64,000 bases of DNA from Salinisphaera sp. LB1 (GTDB taxonomy: Bacteria > Pseudomonadota > Gammaproteobacteria > Nevskiales > Salinisphaeraceae), in contig NZ_CP029488.1 of the NCBI RefSeq assembly GCF_003177035.1, positions 2,604,001 through 2,668,000 of the forward strand, read 5' to 3'. Below, piece after piece: positions 23,424 to 33,160 of the stretch. Position 1 is the stretch's first letter; each line of letters opens with the position of its first letter. Position numbers and translations under genes: made by a program. The notes below the pieces were generated by a model. It was not told the DNA's origin, made no database searches, and saw only the letters and a list, made by a program, of their open reading frames with translations.

Positions 23424-25984
23424 ACGAGCTTGCAACTCGTATTTGGGCCCATGAGTCATTCCATCGCGATTACACGGCTGCGATTTCGCAAGGAATCGTA
23501 AGTTCGCAGCCGCTTTCCCTGACTACAGACGTCAGTTCATTAAGTGAAACAGTGATCGCAAACTTATTACAAGCTGCGGCCGTTTTTGCCAAGTCGACTT
23601 CGATGGAACACCGTGAGGCTGCCTATCGTATTGCTACTAGCCTTTTATGGTCGAATAGTGAGGAGTTCGATCGTATCGGTGATATTAGTACCATCATTTT
23701 GGGTCGGCTCGGAAATTTTGCGGTGCTGCAAACACTATTAAAAGATGTTGGCGACAAAGCGCTAGCTAGAATTCCGTCGTCGCTTTGGTATGAGATCCAG
23801 GCGCATCAAGGTAGAAATACAGTCCAAATAGCCGGACGGAGTGCTGTTGCTCTGACAGGCTTTCAGCGAGATATATGGGAAGCGTTAAAAGACAATGACG
23901 CTGTTTGTATAAGTGGCCCTACGTCTTCCGGAAAGTCGTTCGTTGTACAAGGCTATTTATTGGCACGATCGGAAAATGCAAGGGGGTTCACTGCGGTCTA
24001 TTTAGTGCCGAGTAGAGCTTTAATCTCTCAAGTTTCAAGCGATCTGAGAGCGCTTAGTAGAAAACTAGAGATAGCCGATCTAGATATCTACACGATCTCT
24101 GAGCCTAATCTAGATACCTCTAAATCCTGTATCTATGTTTTAACTCAAGAAAGGCTACAGCTGCTTCGAGCGAATTACCCGCGCGAGGTGGAGCCGGATG
24201 TCGTCATTGTGGACGAGGCGCACAGTCTTGCCGAAGGTGATCGAGGAACGCTCTTAGAGTCCGTGCTACAGGATTTGGCGGCAACCAGTAACGGCGACTC
24301 GAAGCCGCAGTTCATCTTCGGGGCGCCGTTGACCAAAAACCTTGAGATTTATGGAAATCTCCTTGGTATCGATTCAATAAAAAATATACAGACGATCGAA
24401 TCCCCTGTTGCTCAAAACCTGCTGTTGGTAGAGGGTGAGGAATCCGCCGTCAAAGTCGACCTTTGGGTCGATGGCCGAAGACTCTCAATAGATCGAGTTG
24501 AATCAGATATTTCGAACTTTAGCGAAAACGAGAAGCTCGCGTGGGCTAGTAGTCAATTTGGTGACGGTCAACAATCGTTAATCTACGCGGGTGGTCAGGC
24601 GAAAGCAGAAAAAATTGCAAAAAAAATAAAAGAAAAAATTCGCGGCGCGAACACAGCTACTATTGACGAATTAGATGAGTTGAGCAGCTTAGTTCGTAAT
24701 TATATTCATCCGAGATACTCCATCGTGGATTGTCTGCCTTACGGTGTGGCGTATCATTATGGACGTATGCCAGCGGTCCTTCGCCGCAATGTGGAGCGGC
24801 TATTTAAAGAAGGCCATATACGCTATTTAGTTTGTACTAGCACGCTATTGCAAGGCGTGAATCTTCCTGCGCGCAATATTTTCATGATCAATCCAACTAA
24901 AGGTCGGGATTATAAAACTCATGAAAATATCCCACTTAGTAATCACGACTTTTGGAACCTGGTTGGGCGAGCTGGGCGGCTGGGTAAGGAGTTCGAAGGT
25001 AATGTCTATCTAATAGATTACGGCTCTTGGCGCGAGAAGGCGCTTGAAGGTGATAGAGAGGCTGCTTTAATTCCAGCGATGCAACAGAGCCTTTCGAATT
25101 CGCATGCAGAGATTGCGGAGTTTATTGAAAATCGCAGCTTATCGGAGGGGCCAGCGCAGGAGGTAGAGGTAACAGCTGCCAAACTGTTCAACGATTATCG
25201 TCAAGGGCGACTCGAGAGAACATTTGAGCTTTACGGCGATGATTTGACCTCAAGCGACAAGGAGCGTTTGTCTGTAGGCTTAAGGCAACTAGATAAGCTG
25301 GTAACGCTTCCTCTAGAAATTACCGGTAGGCATTCGAGCATTTCGGCACTCCGGCAACAGCGGATGTATGATTATATAGTGCGCCGAGCGGACCGTGTAG
25401 GTTTGGATCAGCTCGTTCCCCCACATCCACATTCTAGTAACGCTTATAATTCGTGTCTAAGACTTATTAAACGCTTTAATAATTATTTCGAAGGTCTGCC
25501 TAAAGCAGATAGGTCGCATACCTTTTTTGCGACGCTGGCACTTAAGTGGATGCGAGGAGAAAGCCTTCGACGGATTCTCGATGAAGCCATTAGACGGGCT
25601 CCGGAGCGTAATCCTGACACTGTGATCAGAGAGTCGCTTACTCAGATTGAAAATCGACTGCGCTTTCGCTTCGTAAAGTATGTCAATTGTTACGCCGATC
25701 TCATACGATTCTATCTTTCAGAACGAAATCGGGGCGCCGAAGCAGAAAGAATTCCGCCATTTGGGCTTTTTTTGGAGCTCGGTGCAAGTAATAAAACGAT
25801 GATAAACATGATTTCACTAGGTCTGACACGCACGGCTGCGAAAGTAGTATCGGACGAAATAAATGATTCTAGATTAGAAAGGGGGGAGTGCGTCGCGGCT
25901 CTAGGGCGATTCCTTGCAGAAAATGGGTCAGTTCCGTCGTTAATACGGTATGAGATCGAAGAGGTCATTCGTGGAACGCGATAA
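23417..25984 (+). CDS. hamB: HamB, helicase subunit of Hachiman defence
   Basis: This superfamily 2 DNA helicase has 855 residues and a start overlapping the frameshifted end of hamA. Residues 1-140 are a family-specific N-terminal domain. Walker A is GPTSSGKS (167-174) and the DEAH box is at 266-269 (VVIVDEAHSL). The second helicase domain shows YHYGRMP, CTSTLLQGVNLPARN and the arginine-finger motif LVGRAGRLGKEF, as in Ski2-like enzymes. The C-terminal 300 residues are helical and specific to HamB. Family knowledge: HamB loads on DNA ends or damaged DNA and releases HamA, which then destroys DNA. Codons ending in A or T are frequent (AAA, TTA, GAT), unlike the GC-rich neighbours, which indicates acquisition by transfer. 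Confidence 0.9.
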   Translation: MLNELATRIWAHESFHRDYTAAISQGIVSSQPLSLTTDVSSLSETVIANLLQAAAVFAKSTSMEHREAAYRIATSLLWSNSEEFDRIGDISTIILGRLGNFAVLQTLLKDVGDKALARIPSSLWYEIQAHQGRNTVQIAGRSAVALTGFQRDIWEALKDNDAVCISGPTSSGKSFVVQGYLLARSENARGFTAVYLVPSRALISQVSSDLRALSRKLEIADLDIYTISEPNLDTSKSCIYVLTQERLQLLRANYPREVEPDVVIVDEAHSLAEGDRGTLLESVLQDLAATSNGDSKPQFIFGAPLTKNLEIYGNLLGIDSIKNIQTIESPVAQNLLLVEGEESAVKVDLWVDGRRLSIDRVESDISNFSENEKLAWASSQFGDGQQSLIYAGGQAKAEKIAKKIKEKIRGANTATIDELDELSSLVRNYIHPRYSIVDCLPYGVAYHYGRMPAVLRRNVERLFKEGHIRYLVCTSTLLQGVNLPARNIFMINPTKGRDYKTHENIPLSNHDFWNLVGRAGRLGKEFEGNVYLIDYGSWREKALEGDREAALIPAMQQSLSNSHAEIAEFIENRSLSEGPAQEVEVTAAKLFNDYRQGRLERTFELYGDDLTSSDKERLSVGLRQLDKLVTLPLEITGRHSSISALRQQRMYDYIVRRADRVGLDQLVPPHPHSSNAYNSCLRLIKRFNNYFEGLPKADRSHTFFATLALKWMRGESLRRILDEAIRRAPERNPDTVIRESLTQIENRLRFRFVKYVNCYADLIRFYLSERNRGAEAERIPPFGLFLELGASNKTMINMISLGLTRTAAKVVSDEINDSRLERGECVAALGRFLAENGSVPSLIRYEIEEVIRGTR

Positions 25985-26006
25985 CTACAGCGCTCGTTGC
26001 GTACAG

Positions 26007-27749
26007 TTATTTCCACGAGTCCAAGTGCTCACGGCTTCGCCGTTGCGCTAACGCCGCGCGCTGGAATTCGTTAAGGAAATCGCGTTTGAGATTTCCCGTT
26101 ACGGGTTCGGCCCGGATTCCGGTAGCTCCGCTTCCCGTTACGTTACGCCCGAACTGCTCGGCGTTGTCCCCGTTACGACTCTCGCCGCTTGGTTGGTATT
26201 CGATTATCCAGCGGACCGGGCGCGTCGTATACGTAACGCCGAAGGCGTCGAGGTAGGCCCGCTGTTTGGTTTCGCCATAACGGCCGCATTCGGTATCGGC
26301 TGCGTAACGAACATGGGCGGGTCGCGCGCTGGCCTTAACGGCTGCGCCGCCCATGAGTTCCATGTAACGAGCGTAGTCGCCCTCATCGGCGGCTTTGCGC
26401 AGCGCTTCGGCCTTTGGGTTGCCTTCAATCTCGTTACGTATACGGCGCAGTTCGCGCCACGGCCCGATAGCGGGCGTGCCCATAAACTGAAACTGTCGAA
26501 TACCCCATTGCGACGCCCAAGCCCGGACGCGCTGGGCCGCGTCCTTCGGATCGGTTTCTAAGCCCACTTGTTGCCCGTCTGAATCGAGCGTCGCCGCGTA
26601 ATCGAGCCCGTGCCCGTCCATGCCTTTCGAGATGTATTTTGCGATATAGCCGGTTGCCGAGCCGCGCTGGGGGTCAATCGCTTGAATATCGCAGGCGCGC
26701 TCTTGCCGCGCTCGGTCCGTGGACCCGGCGACGAAGTAGACGGTGAGCATGCGCCGTAACAAGTCGGCTTGCGCCGGATCGACGAAAAGCAGGACGTGCC
26801 AGTGGGGTGTCCCGTCGTGGTGGGGTTCGGCGACCCGTAGGCCATACGCGTTAATCGATGCTCGCTTGAGCTTCGCGCGAAACTTCTTCCACTGCGCCAT
26901 CAACCATTCCTGACCTTCGCGGGGTGTGACGTGCTGACCATCGCCGGGTTCGAGCGATTTGGAATGGACGGCGTGCAACTCGGGCGGGGTGGTGATCGAT
27001 GCGAATAGCGCGACATCGCCTCGGGCCTCTGCGTAGCGCTCGATCCCATTGATACGCCCCATCATCTCGTTGCGGCGAATGCTGGGATTGCTCAGGCCTT
27101 TGTCGGCGATCTCAGCAAGGCTGAATTCCTCGCCGGTTTCGCAGACCGCCATCGTGTCATTCAGAGCGCGGGCGTTGCTTTCTTGGCGGCCGATATAACG
27201 CTGGAAGCCGTATTCGCTGATATACAGGCCGGCGCGTTTATGAACGAGCCCAAATGAGCGCGCTTGCTGCTCGTGTTTGCGGCCGTGAATCTTGTGCAAC
27301 TGATTACGCCACCAGCCCTCATCGCGCATGCGCTCGATACAGCCGAACAGGGTGCGATTACGGTTCGGCGTGGGCGGAACCAGACCGAAACGCGAGACCA
27401 CGCCGTGACCGGCGGCGTAGGTTGCCATTTCATCACCGTTGACGCGGCGCATGCTCTGCTCGCACTCGTGGCTACGGCGCTTTGCGAAGGCTCGAATATC
27501 GTCGCCGGTCGCACTCGGCGGCAGAAGCCCTTGTGACGCTTCGACGAATTCCCGCAACTGGATGTTGGCGGGCCGCATCGGGTTCGGCCGGCCTTGGTCA
27601 CGTTCTGCGTGATAGGTGCGCCGATGCTGTTCGGCCAGTGCGTTCGCGACCGGAACGGGTTGGGAGTCTAGTTGTTTCCGTAACCAAATCCGCCCGTCGG
27701 CCGGGATTTCCCGCGCTGACAACCCGCTAACGTATTCGATGACGCTCAT
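26007..27749 (-). CDS. Phage GPA-type HUH replication endonuclease
   Basis: This rolling-circle replication initiator related to P2 gene A protein has 580 residues (P2 A has about 760). The metal-binding HUH motif is His316-Trp-His318 (GTPHWHVLLF), preceded by a conserved YGLRVAEPHHDG. The two active tyrosines are Tyr368 and Tyr372 (GYIAKYISK). The end is rich in charged residues. It should nick the element's own origin and let it replicate after excision. The start overlaps the stop of the next upstream gene by four bases (ATGA), so it sits at the end of a small operon. It is convergent with hamB, with only 22 bases between stops. Confidence 0.87.
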   Translation of the reverse strand: MSVIEYVSGLSAREIPADGRIWLRKQLDSQPVPVANALAEQHRRTYHAERDQGRPNPMRPANIQLREFVEASQGLLPPSATGDDIRAFAKRRSHECEQSMRRVNGDEMATYAAGHGVVSRFGLVPPTPNRNRTLFGCIERMRDEGWWRNQLHKIHGRKHEQQARSFGLVHKRAGLYISEYGFQRYIGRQESNARALNDTMAVCETGEEFSLAEIADKGLSNPSIRRNEMMGRINGIERYAEARGDVALFASITTPPELHAVHSKSLEPGDGQHVTPREGQEWLMAQWKKFRAKLKRASINAYGLRVAEPHHDGTPHWHVLLFVDPAQADLLRRMLTVYFVAGSTDRARQERACDIQAIDPQRGSATGYIAKYISKGMDGHGLDYAATLDSDGQQVGLETDPKDAAQRVRAWASQWGIRQFQFMGTPAIGPWRELRRIRNEIEGNPKAEALRKAADEGDYARYMELMGGAAVKASARPAHVRYAADTECGRYGETKQRAYLDAFGVTYTTRPVRWIIEYQPSGESRNGDNAEQFGRNVTGSGATGIRAEPVTGNLKRDFLNEFQRAALAQRRSREHLDSWK

Positions 27750-28027
27750 GGCTTCGTGTCCGTTTTGGTACGGGCAGCGTCGAACGCGCGCCGTGCCTCG
27801 TAGCAGGCCTTGAGATCGCGGGCCAGCTGTTCGACTGCTTCGAATGACAGATAGACGGCCGACGCGTGTTGGCCGGTCGCATCCGCCAGCGTCAATCGAA
27901 CCGGGTGGCTGGTCGTGTTCCAGGCTTCCGTCTTGACGCTGGCGTTATGCCGGTCGAACACGCCACCCGAGGCGAGCAGTTCGGGCTGGATTGGATCGGC
28001 GGCTTGTTCGCCTGCTGGACGACTCAT
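27746..28027 (-). CDS. Hypothetical protein of the element
   Basis: The protein has 93 residues, translationally coupled to both neighbours by four-base overlaps (with the HTH gene upstream and the replication gene downstream). It contains VRLTLADATGQHASAVYLSFEAVEQLARDLKACYEARR, a short beta-alpha arrangement. I do not recognise it. Its fixed place before the replication gene suggests a role in replication or copy control (inference). Confidence 0.6.
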   Translation of the reverse strand: MSRPAGEQAADPIQPELLASGGVFDRHNASVKTEAWNTTSHPVRLTLADATGQHASAVYLSFEAVEQLARDLKACYEARRAFDAARTKTDTKP

Positions 28028-28224
28028 GCCGACACCTGGTGCATGCTGTCGTCGATGAACTTCGCGACATCCGCAGCGCGGTAACGCACCCAGCGGCCGC
28101 GTTTGACGTAGGGCAGGGGATAACGCTTTTCACAGCGCCAGACCGCGAGCGTGTGAGCGGTTACGCCGAGTAATTCGGCGGCTTGCTCCGACGTGAGTAG
28201 GGCGGGGACTTCGTATTTATTCAT
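28024..28224 (-). CDS. AlpA/excisionase-like helix-turn-helix protein
   Basis: The protein has 66 residues from ATG 28224 (MNKYEVPALLTSEQAAELL); a GTG at 28257 would add 11. It is a MerR-like winged HTH (SEQAAELLGVTAHTLAVWRCEKRYPLPYVKRGRWVRYRAADVAKFID) found in excisionases and AlpA regulators of P4-like elements. It probably controls excision and the downstream replication genes. The stop overlaps the next gene by four bases. The 108 bases upstream (28225-28332) probably hold the promoter. Confidence 0.8.
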   Translation of the reverse strand: MNKYEVPALLTSEQAAELLGVTAHTLAVWRCEKRYPLPYVKRGRWVRYRAADVAKFIDDSMHQVSA

Positions 28225-28332
28225 CGTGGTGAGGTTGGGCTGTTGAACCTTCACCACTAAGGCTAGATGCGCGCCGTCGTCCGGAGACGCGTGTATTTTT
28301 AATCCCCTATGCGACTAAATTACTCGCCTACC

Positions 28333-29028
28333 CTAGACTCGCAGTCGGTCGCGCAGTGCTCTCGCGATCGCATCGGCTTGCAGCGGCGCGGCATCGCCGG
28401 GCCGATAATTCGGTGCCCACTCCTCGGGATGGGATGCCAGATGTCTGGAGAGCGTGGATATCTTCGCTGAGCCGTCCGGGTGGGCGAAGGTTCGAGGCTT
28501 TTGGCGCACCAGCCTTTGCGCGGCATCCGCAGCGGCTCGCCGCTTTTGTTCATTGCGCACTTGATTGCCATGCGGCGCTTCGGGTTCGCCGGGCTCGGCA
28601 TCGAAAGCGGCTTTCAAGTCTTGTGGAATCGCGAGTTCCTTGTTTTCCGCAACCACGACCGCCTGTCTAGCATCAACGCGCGTTTTTGCCTTGCGGAAGC
28701 GCGGTTGCTGTCCAACCGGCTGAAGCGAGACTCCAAGGCAGCTTTCGAGCAATCGCCGCATCCGCAGAAGTTCGGCATTGAGTGTTTCTTGCCCCTGTCG
28801 ATACATCCCGCGTCGCGGGTCACAGGCGCAGAGCAGTAGTGCGCATTCTTCGATCGTCCATGTGTCGCGAAGCGCATATTCGAGGCAGATTGCGCTGAAG
28901 CGCGGCGGGTATGCTTTGTTTTGTGGCGCCGCGGCTTCCTCGCGCGCCGCTTGCTGAAATCTCGCCGCTGCCTGTTCCGCCATGACTTGTGCGGGGTCTT
29001 TGTTGTCGGGGTCGCTAGTGCTGCCCAT
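28333..29028 (-). CDS. Hypothetical protein of the element
   Basis: The protein has 231 residues; its ATG directly follows the integrase stop (TAA-ATG). A hydrophobic, Cys-containing middle part (CLEYALRDTWTIEECALLLCACDP) is flanked by charged, Ala- and Gln-rich regions. It has no recognised domain. It is probably co-transcribed with the integrase. Confidence 0.6.
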   Translation of the reverse strand: MGSTSDPDNKDPAQVMAEQAAARFQQAAREEAAAPQNKAYPPRFSAICLEYALRDTWTIEECALLLCACDPRRGMYRQGQETLNAELLRMRRLLESCLGVSLQPVGQQPRFRKAKTRVDARQAVVVAENKELAIPQDLKAAFDAEPGEPEAPHGNQVRNEQKRRAAADAAQRLVRQKPRTFAHPDGSAKISTLSRHLASHPEEWAPNYRPGDAAPLQADAIARALRDRLRV

Positions 29029-30312
29029 TTAAGCGTCTGCCGTTGATGATTGGTCGTTATCGGTAATGGATGCTGAGCGTCTGATACGGCCGGTGCTGAG
29101 CATGAAGTCTGTGATTTTCTGCATTGGGTCGCGCAGCCGCTCGATCTCGATCGAGACGTAATCGCGCGTGATCGGGTGGCCGCCAATCTCGTGATTCACT
29201 AAGGCGCTGAGTGCATAGGTTGGCACGCCGAGCCGCTCCGCCGTGGTCACGAACGTTCGGCGAAGGTCATGTATACGAAAGGTCACCCCGGATTCCTTGA
29301 CGATCCGTTGCTGCTGATAGCGGGGTTCGGTGAAATGGCCCGCGCGACCGCTGCCGGGGAAGACAAAGGGCGTACCTGCCAATGCCGCGTCTGTTTCGTG
29401 CGCCTTTCGCCGGGCTTCAAGCAGATCGATCAGGTAGTCCGATAACGGGAGCGTGTGATCCTTGTGATTCTTCGTATCGAGGGCGGTCAGCGTGCGCTCG
29501 TGGAAATTGACGCAATCCCAGCGCAGCGACAAACCTTCGGTGCGCCGCAGCCCGGTCAAGATCAAGAGCGCGAAGTAATCGCCGGCCGTCTGCGACGCCG
29601 TGCCCCAAGGCTCGGCGCGCAGCGTGTTCACCGCGTTGAACCATGCCGGCAAATCGTGCGCCTTGATATAAGTCTTGCGCGGCGCCGGCTTGCGCCATGC
29701 CCGCACCTTCGACAGTCGCTTGGCGGGATTGACGGGCAGGGTTGAATTGCCGTCGTCGTCTTCGAACAAGCCTTCGGCGAAGTTCCACAGTGCGCGCAGT
29801 GTGCGCATTACTTGGTCGGCGTACGGGTTGCCAGAGTCGGCGGCGAGTTTGGCGTGTCGATCGACCGCCATGCGGCCGTTGATCTCGACCAGCGGCTTTT
29901 TCGTCCAGTCCTTCAAGCCGACTTCGATATTCTGGCGATAGCCCTTAACCGTGGTGGCTTTCAGGTTGTGACGCTCGATATAGAGTTCGAGCGCATCGCC
30001 GAGGGTGAAGCGCTGAGAATCGGCTTTCTGCTTCTCCGCGTGCGGGTCCACGCCTTCGGCGATCTGTGCCGAGACGATCGCGGCTTTTTTCTTCGCCATA
30101 GCGGGCGGCATATCCGGATAGCGACCGAGTGTCAGCCGTCGGCCGCCGCGCCCCTTGATGCGCTTTTGCATCTGCCAGCTTTTCGAGCCCTTGTCTGTGA
30201 CGACCAGACGCAGGCCCGGTACAGTCCGGTCGGCGTAGCTTGCGCGCTTGCCGGGTGGCGCGTCGGGAAGGGCGTCGATCGTGCGTTTCGTGAAGCTGAT
30301 TTGTTCGGTCAT
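29029..30312 (-). CDS. int: Tyrosine recombinase integrase (P4-like)
   Basis: The protein has 427 residues. The N-terminal DUF4102-type arm-binding domain (FTKRTIDALPDAPPGK...YADRTVPGLRL) and SAM-like core-binding domain (105-200) precede the catalytic domain. Catalytic residues: Arg256 (TGLRRTEG), His348 and Arg351 (IHDLRRTF), His374 and Tyr385 (TRDYVSIEIERLRDPMQ). It lies next to attR and reads away from it, the usual layout for elements inserted in tRNA genes. It catalyses insertion and excision at the 46-bp tRNA-Lys core. Confidence 0.93.
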   Translation of the reverse strand: MTEQISFTKRTIDALPDAPPGKRASYADRTVPGLRLVVTDKGSKSWQMQKRIKGRGGRRLTLGRYPDMPPAMAKKKAAIVSAQIAEGVDPHAEKQKADSQRFTLGDALELYIERHNLKATTVKGYRQNIEVGLKDWTKKPLVEINGRMAVDRHAKLAADSGNPYADQVMRTLRALWNFAEGLFEDDDGNSTLPVNPAKRLSKVRAWRKPAPRKTYIKAHDLPAWFNAVNTLRAEPWGTASQTAGDYFALLILTGLRRTEGLSLRWDCVNFHERTLTALDTKNHKDHTLPLSDYLIDLLEARRKAHETDAALAGTPFVFPGSGRAGHFTEPRYQQQRIVKESGVTFRIHDLRRTFVTTAERLGVPTYALSALVNHEIGGHPITRDYVSIEIERLRDPMQKITDFMLSTGRIRRSASITDNDQSSTADA

Positions 30313-30499
30313 TGGGGCCTCGCTTGGGAACCAATGCCGCGCATCAATCGATAGTCAATTGGTTAGCCGGTGCTACGATGCGCGTGCATTTTGCGGCATT
30401 GAGCGTAGCACGCGTGAACTACGAACAACCAACAAGTCGTTGATGTATATAGCTTAGTGAAGTTTCGTGAATCAATTGGTATGGACGGTGTGGTTGTCC

Positions 30500-30545
30500 C
30501 TTAATCAATTGGTTGTAAGTTCGAGTCTTACACGGCCCACCAATT
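30500..30545 (+). repeat. attR: 46-bp direct repeat of the tRNA-Lys 3' end
   Basis: Identical to 21621-21666. One base outside the match (C instead of T at 30499) marks the left limit. It lies 188 bases from the integrase start. Confidence 0.92.
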
Positions 30546-30552
30546 CCTGAAA

Positions 30553-30586
30553 AACGCTGGCGAGTTCTCTTGCTGGCGTTTTTTTT
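30553..30586 (+). terminator. Original tRNA-Lys terminator, now beyond attR
   Basis: AACGC TGGCGAG-TTCT-CTTGCTG GCGTT with several G-T pairs, then eight T's. It lies just outside the element on the chromosome side, where the tRNA operon would have ended before insertion. Confidence 0.75.
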
Positions 30587-30672
30587 GCCCGCTCCTGGCC
30601 GAGAGGGTTGTGTGCGCTTGAATGCGGCGCGACTGATCCCATCTCCTGAGCGTTACGCTATTGAGGAGATGA

Positions 30673-31668
30673 GTGTTGGAAACACGCGAGATCAACAGCG
30701 AAGGGTTATCGGCGTCGCGGATCGGTCTGGGCACCTGGGCGATCGGCGGCTGGAAATGGGGCGGCACGGACGAGGCCGAGTCCATTCGCACGATTCAGAG
30801 CGCGCCCGATCGGGGCGTGACGCTCATCGATACCGCCCCGGTGTACGGCTTCGGTCGATCCGAAGAGATTGTCGGCAAGGCCGTTGATAAAGGCGGGATT
30901 CGCGACCAGGTCGTGATCGCCACGAAATGCGCGCTGGAATGGGACGATGATGGCGGCGTACAGCGTAATGCGACCAAGCAGCGCATCTTCAAGGAAGTGG
31001 ACGATTCCCTGCGTCGCTTGCGCACGGATGTGATCGACGTGTTGCAGGTGCACTGGCCGGATCCGCTGGTCGATGCCCGCGAAACCGCGGAGGCCATGGT
31101 CGAGTTGAAGGCGGCCGGCAAGATCCGTGCGATTGGTGTTTCCAATTTCTCGCCCGAGCAGATGGACGCATTCTCGGAGGTCGCGCCGATCGACGTGGCG
31201 CAGAACCCGTACAACCTGTTCGAGCGCCAGATCGACCGGGACGTGCTGCCCTGGGTGCGCGAGCACGACACGCGTCTGCTGGCCTACGGCGCGCTCTGCC
31301 GTGGTCTGTTGTCCGGCCGGATGCACGCGGATCGCGAGTTTCCGGGCGACGATCTGCGCAACAGCGATCCGAAATTCCAGCAGCCGCGCTTCGATCAGTA
31401 CCTGGCCGCGGTGGATGCGCTCGACAAGTTCGCGCAGGAGCACTACAACAAGCGGGTGCTGGATCTGGCGATCCGCTGGGTGCTCGATCAATACGACCAT
31501 GCGTTCGCCCTGTGGGGCGCGCGTACGCCGGATCAAATGGATGCCGTGGCCAATGTGCCAGGATGGCATCTGGATCCCGACGCGCGCGAAGAAATCGGTC
31601 GCATCGTCGATACGCACGTCACCGATCCGGTCGGCCCCGAATTCATGGCGCCGCCGGCGCGCGACTGA
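30673..31668 (+). CDS. Aldo/keto reductase
   Basis: This NADPH-dependent carbonyl reductase has 331 residues and a TIM barrel. The start is GTG 30673 or TTG 30676 behind a strong GAGGAG. The catalytic tetrad can be read as Asp (LIDTAPVYG), Tyr (VYGFGRSEE), Lys (VIATKCALEW) and His (LQVHWPD). Cofactor binding is indicated by AIGVSNFSPEQM. It belongs to the general-stress type (YhdN/Tas-like) of the family; the substrate is unknown. It sits alone between the element and tig. Confidence 0.88.
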   Translation: MLETREINSEGLSASRIGLGTWAIGGWKWGGTDEAESIRTIQSAPDRGVTLIDTAPVYGFGRSEEIVGKAVDKGGIRDQVVIATKCALEWDDDGGVQRNATKQRIFKEVDDSLRRLRTDVIDVLQVHWPDPLVDARETAEAMVELKAAGKIRAIGVSNFSPEQMDAFSEVAPIDVAQNPYNLFERQIDRDVLPWVREHDTRLLAYGALCRGLLSGRMHADREFPGDDLRNSDPKFQQPRFDQYLAAVDALDKFAQEHYNKRVLDLAIRWVLDQYDHAFALWGARTPDQMDAVANVPGWHLDPDAREEIGRIVDTHVTDPVGPEFMAPPARD

Positions 31669-31793
31669 ATAAAAAAAACGGATCGGGTACGCCCGGTTTG
31701 GGCCGGGTTGCTATACTGGCCGGTCAACCGGGCGGTGCGTGTCGGCGCGCTGCCCGTTCATACGCTCAAAATAGAATCGATTCGAGGTAGTTG

Positions 31794-33119
31794 ATGGACG
31801 TCTCCGTAGAAAACCCCGGTGGCCTGAAACGGCGTCTGAAGGTCCAGATCCCGGCCGACCGCGTGAACACCGCGGTGGATGAGAAGGTCAAGCGGGTGGG
31901 CCAGCATGCGCGGATCCCGGGGTTTCGTCCGGGCAAGGCGCCCACCAAGGTGCTGTATCAGCGTTACGGTGCCCAGGCACGCCAGGAAGCGGTCAGCGAG
32001 CTGATCCAGAGCACCTATCCGGAAGCGGTCGAGAAGTCCGAGCTCAACCCGGCGGGGCAGCCGGAGATCGAGCTGGATGCCTTCGAGGAAGACGGCCCGC
32101 TGTCGTTCACGGCCAATATCGAGGTCTATCCCGAGATCGAGCTCAAGGGTCTGGATTCGATCACGGTCGAAAAGCCGGTCGCTGAAGTGACCGATGCCGA
32201 GGTCGACAAGACGCTCGATCGTATTCGGGACCAGAACAAGAGCTGGGAAGAGGTCGAGCGCGAATCGGCCGACGGCGATCAGGTCGTGGTCGATTACGTC
32301 GGCCGCATCGATGGTGAAGCCTTCGAAGGCGGCACCGGCAACGATATCGAGATCACGCTGGGCGAGGAACAGTTCCTGCCCGACATGGAGCGTGCGATGG
32401 TCGGCCGCAAGCCGGGCGAGGAGTTCCAGGTCGATGTGGCCTTCCCGGAGGACTACGGCGCCGAGGATCTGGCGGGCAAGACCGCGACCTTCGACGTGAC
32501 CGTCAAGGCCGTCAAGGAAGCCAAGCCAGCCGAAGTCGACGAAGCGTTCATCAAGCAGATGGGCATCGAGGAAGGTACCTTGGAGGCGCTGCGAGACAAG
32601 ATTCGCGAGTCGCTTGAGCAGGAGGTCAAGCACGCCATCGATACCAGCGTGAAGACCCAGACCATGGATGCGCTGTACGAGGCGAACCCGATCGATGTGC
32701 CCGAGTCGATGGTGGCCCAGGAAATCGATCGCATGCGCAAGGAAGCGATGCAGCGCATGCCCGAGGAGATGCAGGGCAACGAGGAACAGGCCAAGCAGCT
32801 GCTGCCCGATGACGCGCTGCGTGAACAGGCGACCAAGCGCGTCGCGCTCGGTCTGCTGATCGCCGAAGTGATCTCGGAGAAGGAACTTGAGCTGGATCAG
32901 GACAAGGTCGCCGAGAAGATGGACGAGATCGCGGCCGGTTACGGCGACCAGGCCGAGGCGGTGAAGAACTACTATCAGCAGAACCCGCAACTGATGCAGG
33001 GTCTGCAGGCGATGGTCATGGAGCAGCAGGTCGTCGATGATCTGCTGGCCAATGCCACCATCACCGAAAAGGACACGGAGCTCGACGAGCTTCTCAATGC
33101 CAATCGGCAGCAGGGCTGA
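31794..33119 (+). CDS. tig: Trigger factor
   Basis: This ribosome-associated chaperone and peptidyl-prolyl isomerase has 441 residues. It has a GAGG ribosome-binding site six bases before the ATG. The N-terminal ribosome-binding domain contains GFRPGKAP (signature GFRxGKxP, residues 43-50), the FKBP-type domain spans about 150-245 ([19 protein letters not shown]), and a helical C-terminal chaperone domain follows. It is the first gene of the tig-clpP-clpX-lon series that handles folding and turnover of proteins. Confidence 0.96.
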   Translation: MDVSVENPGGLKRRLKVQIPADRVNTAVDEKVKRVGQHARIPGFRPGKAPTKVLYQRYGAQARQEAVSELIQSTYPEAVEKSELNPAGQPEIELDAFEEDGPLSFTANIEVYPEIELKGLDSITVEKPVAEVTDAEVDKTLDRIRDQNKSWEEVERESADGDQVVVDYVGRIDGEAFEGGTGNDIEITLGEEQFLPDMERAMVGRKPGEEFQVDVAFPEDYGAEDLAGKTATFDVTVKAVKEAKPAEVDEAFIKQMGIEEGTLEALRDKIRESLEQEVKHAIDTSVKTQTMDALYEANPIDVPESMVAQEIDRMRKEAMQRMPEEMQGNEEQAKQLLPDDALREQATKRVALGLLIAEVISEKELELDQDKVAEKMDEIAAGYGDQAEAVKNYYQQNPQLMQGLQAMVMEQQVVDDLLANATITEKDTELDELLNANRQQG

Positions 33120-33160
33120 TTTTCCGGCTCTGTCTGCCAACGCAAGGAAAGCGAATCGTT

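Noticed and set aside
31689-31717. Sigma-70 promoter for tig
   Set aside because: TATACT at 31712 is a good -10, but no -35 element lies 16-18 bases before it.
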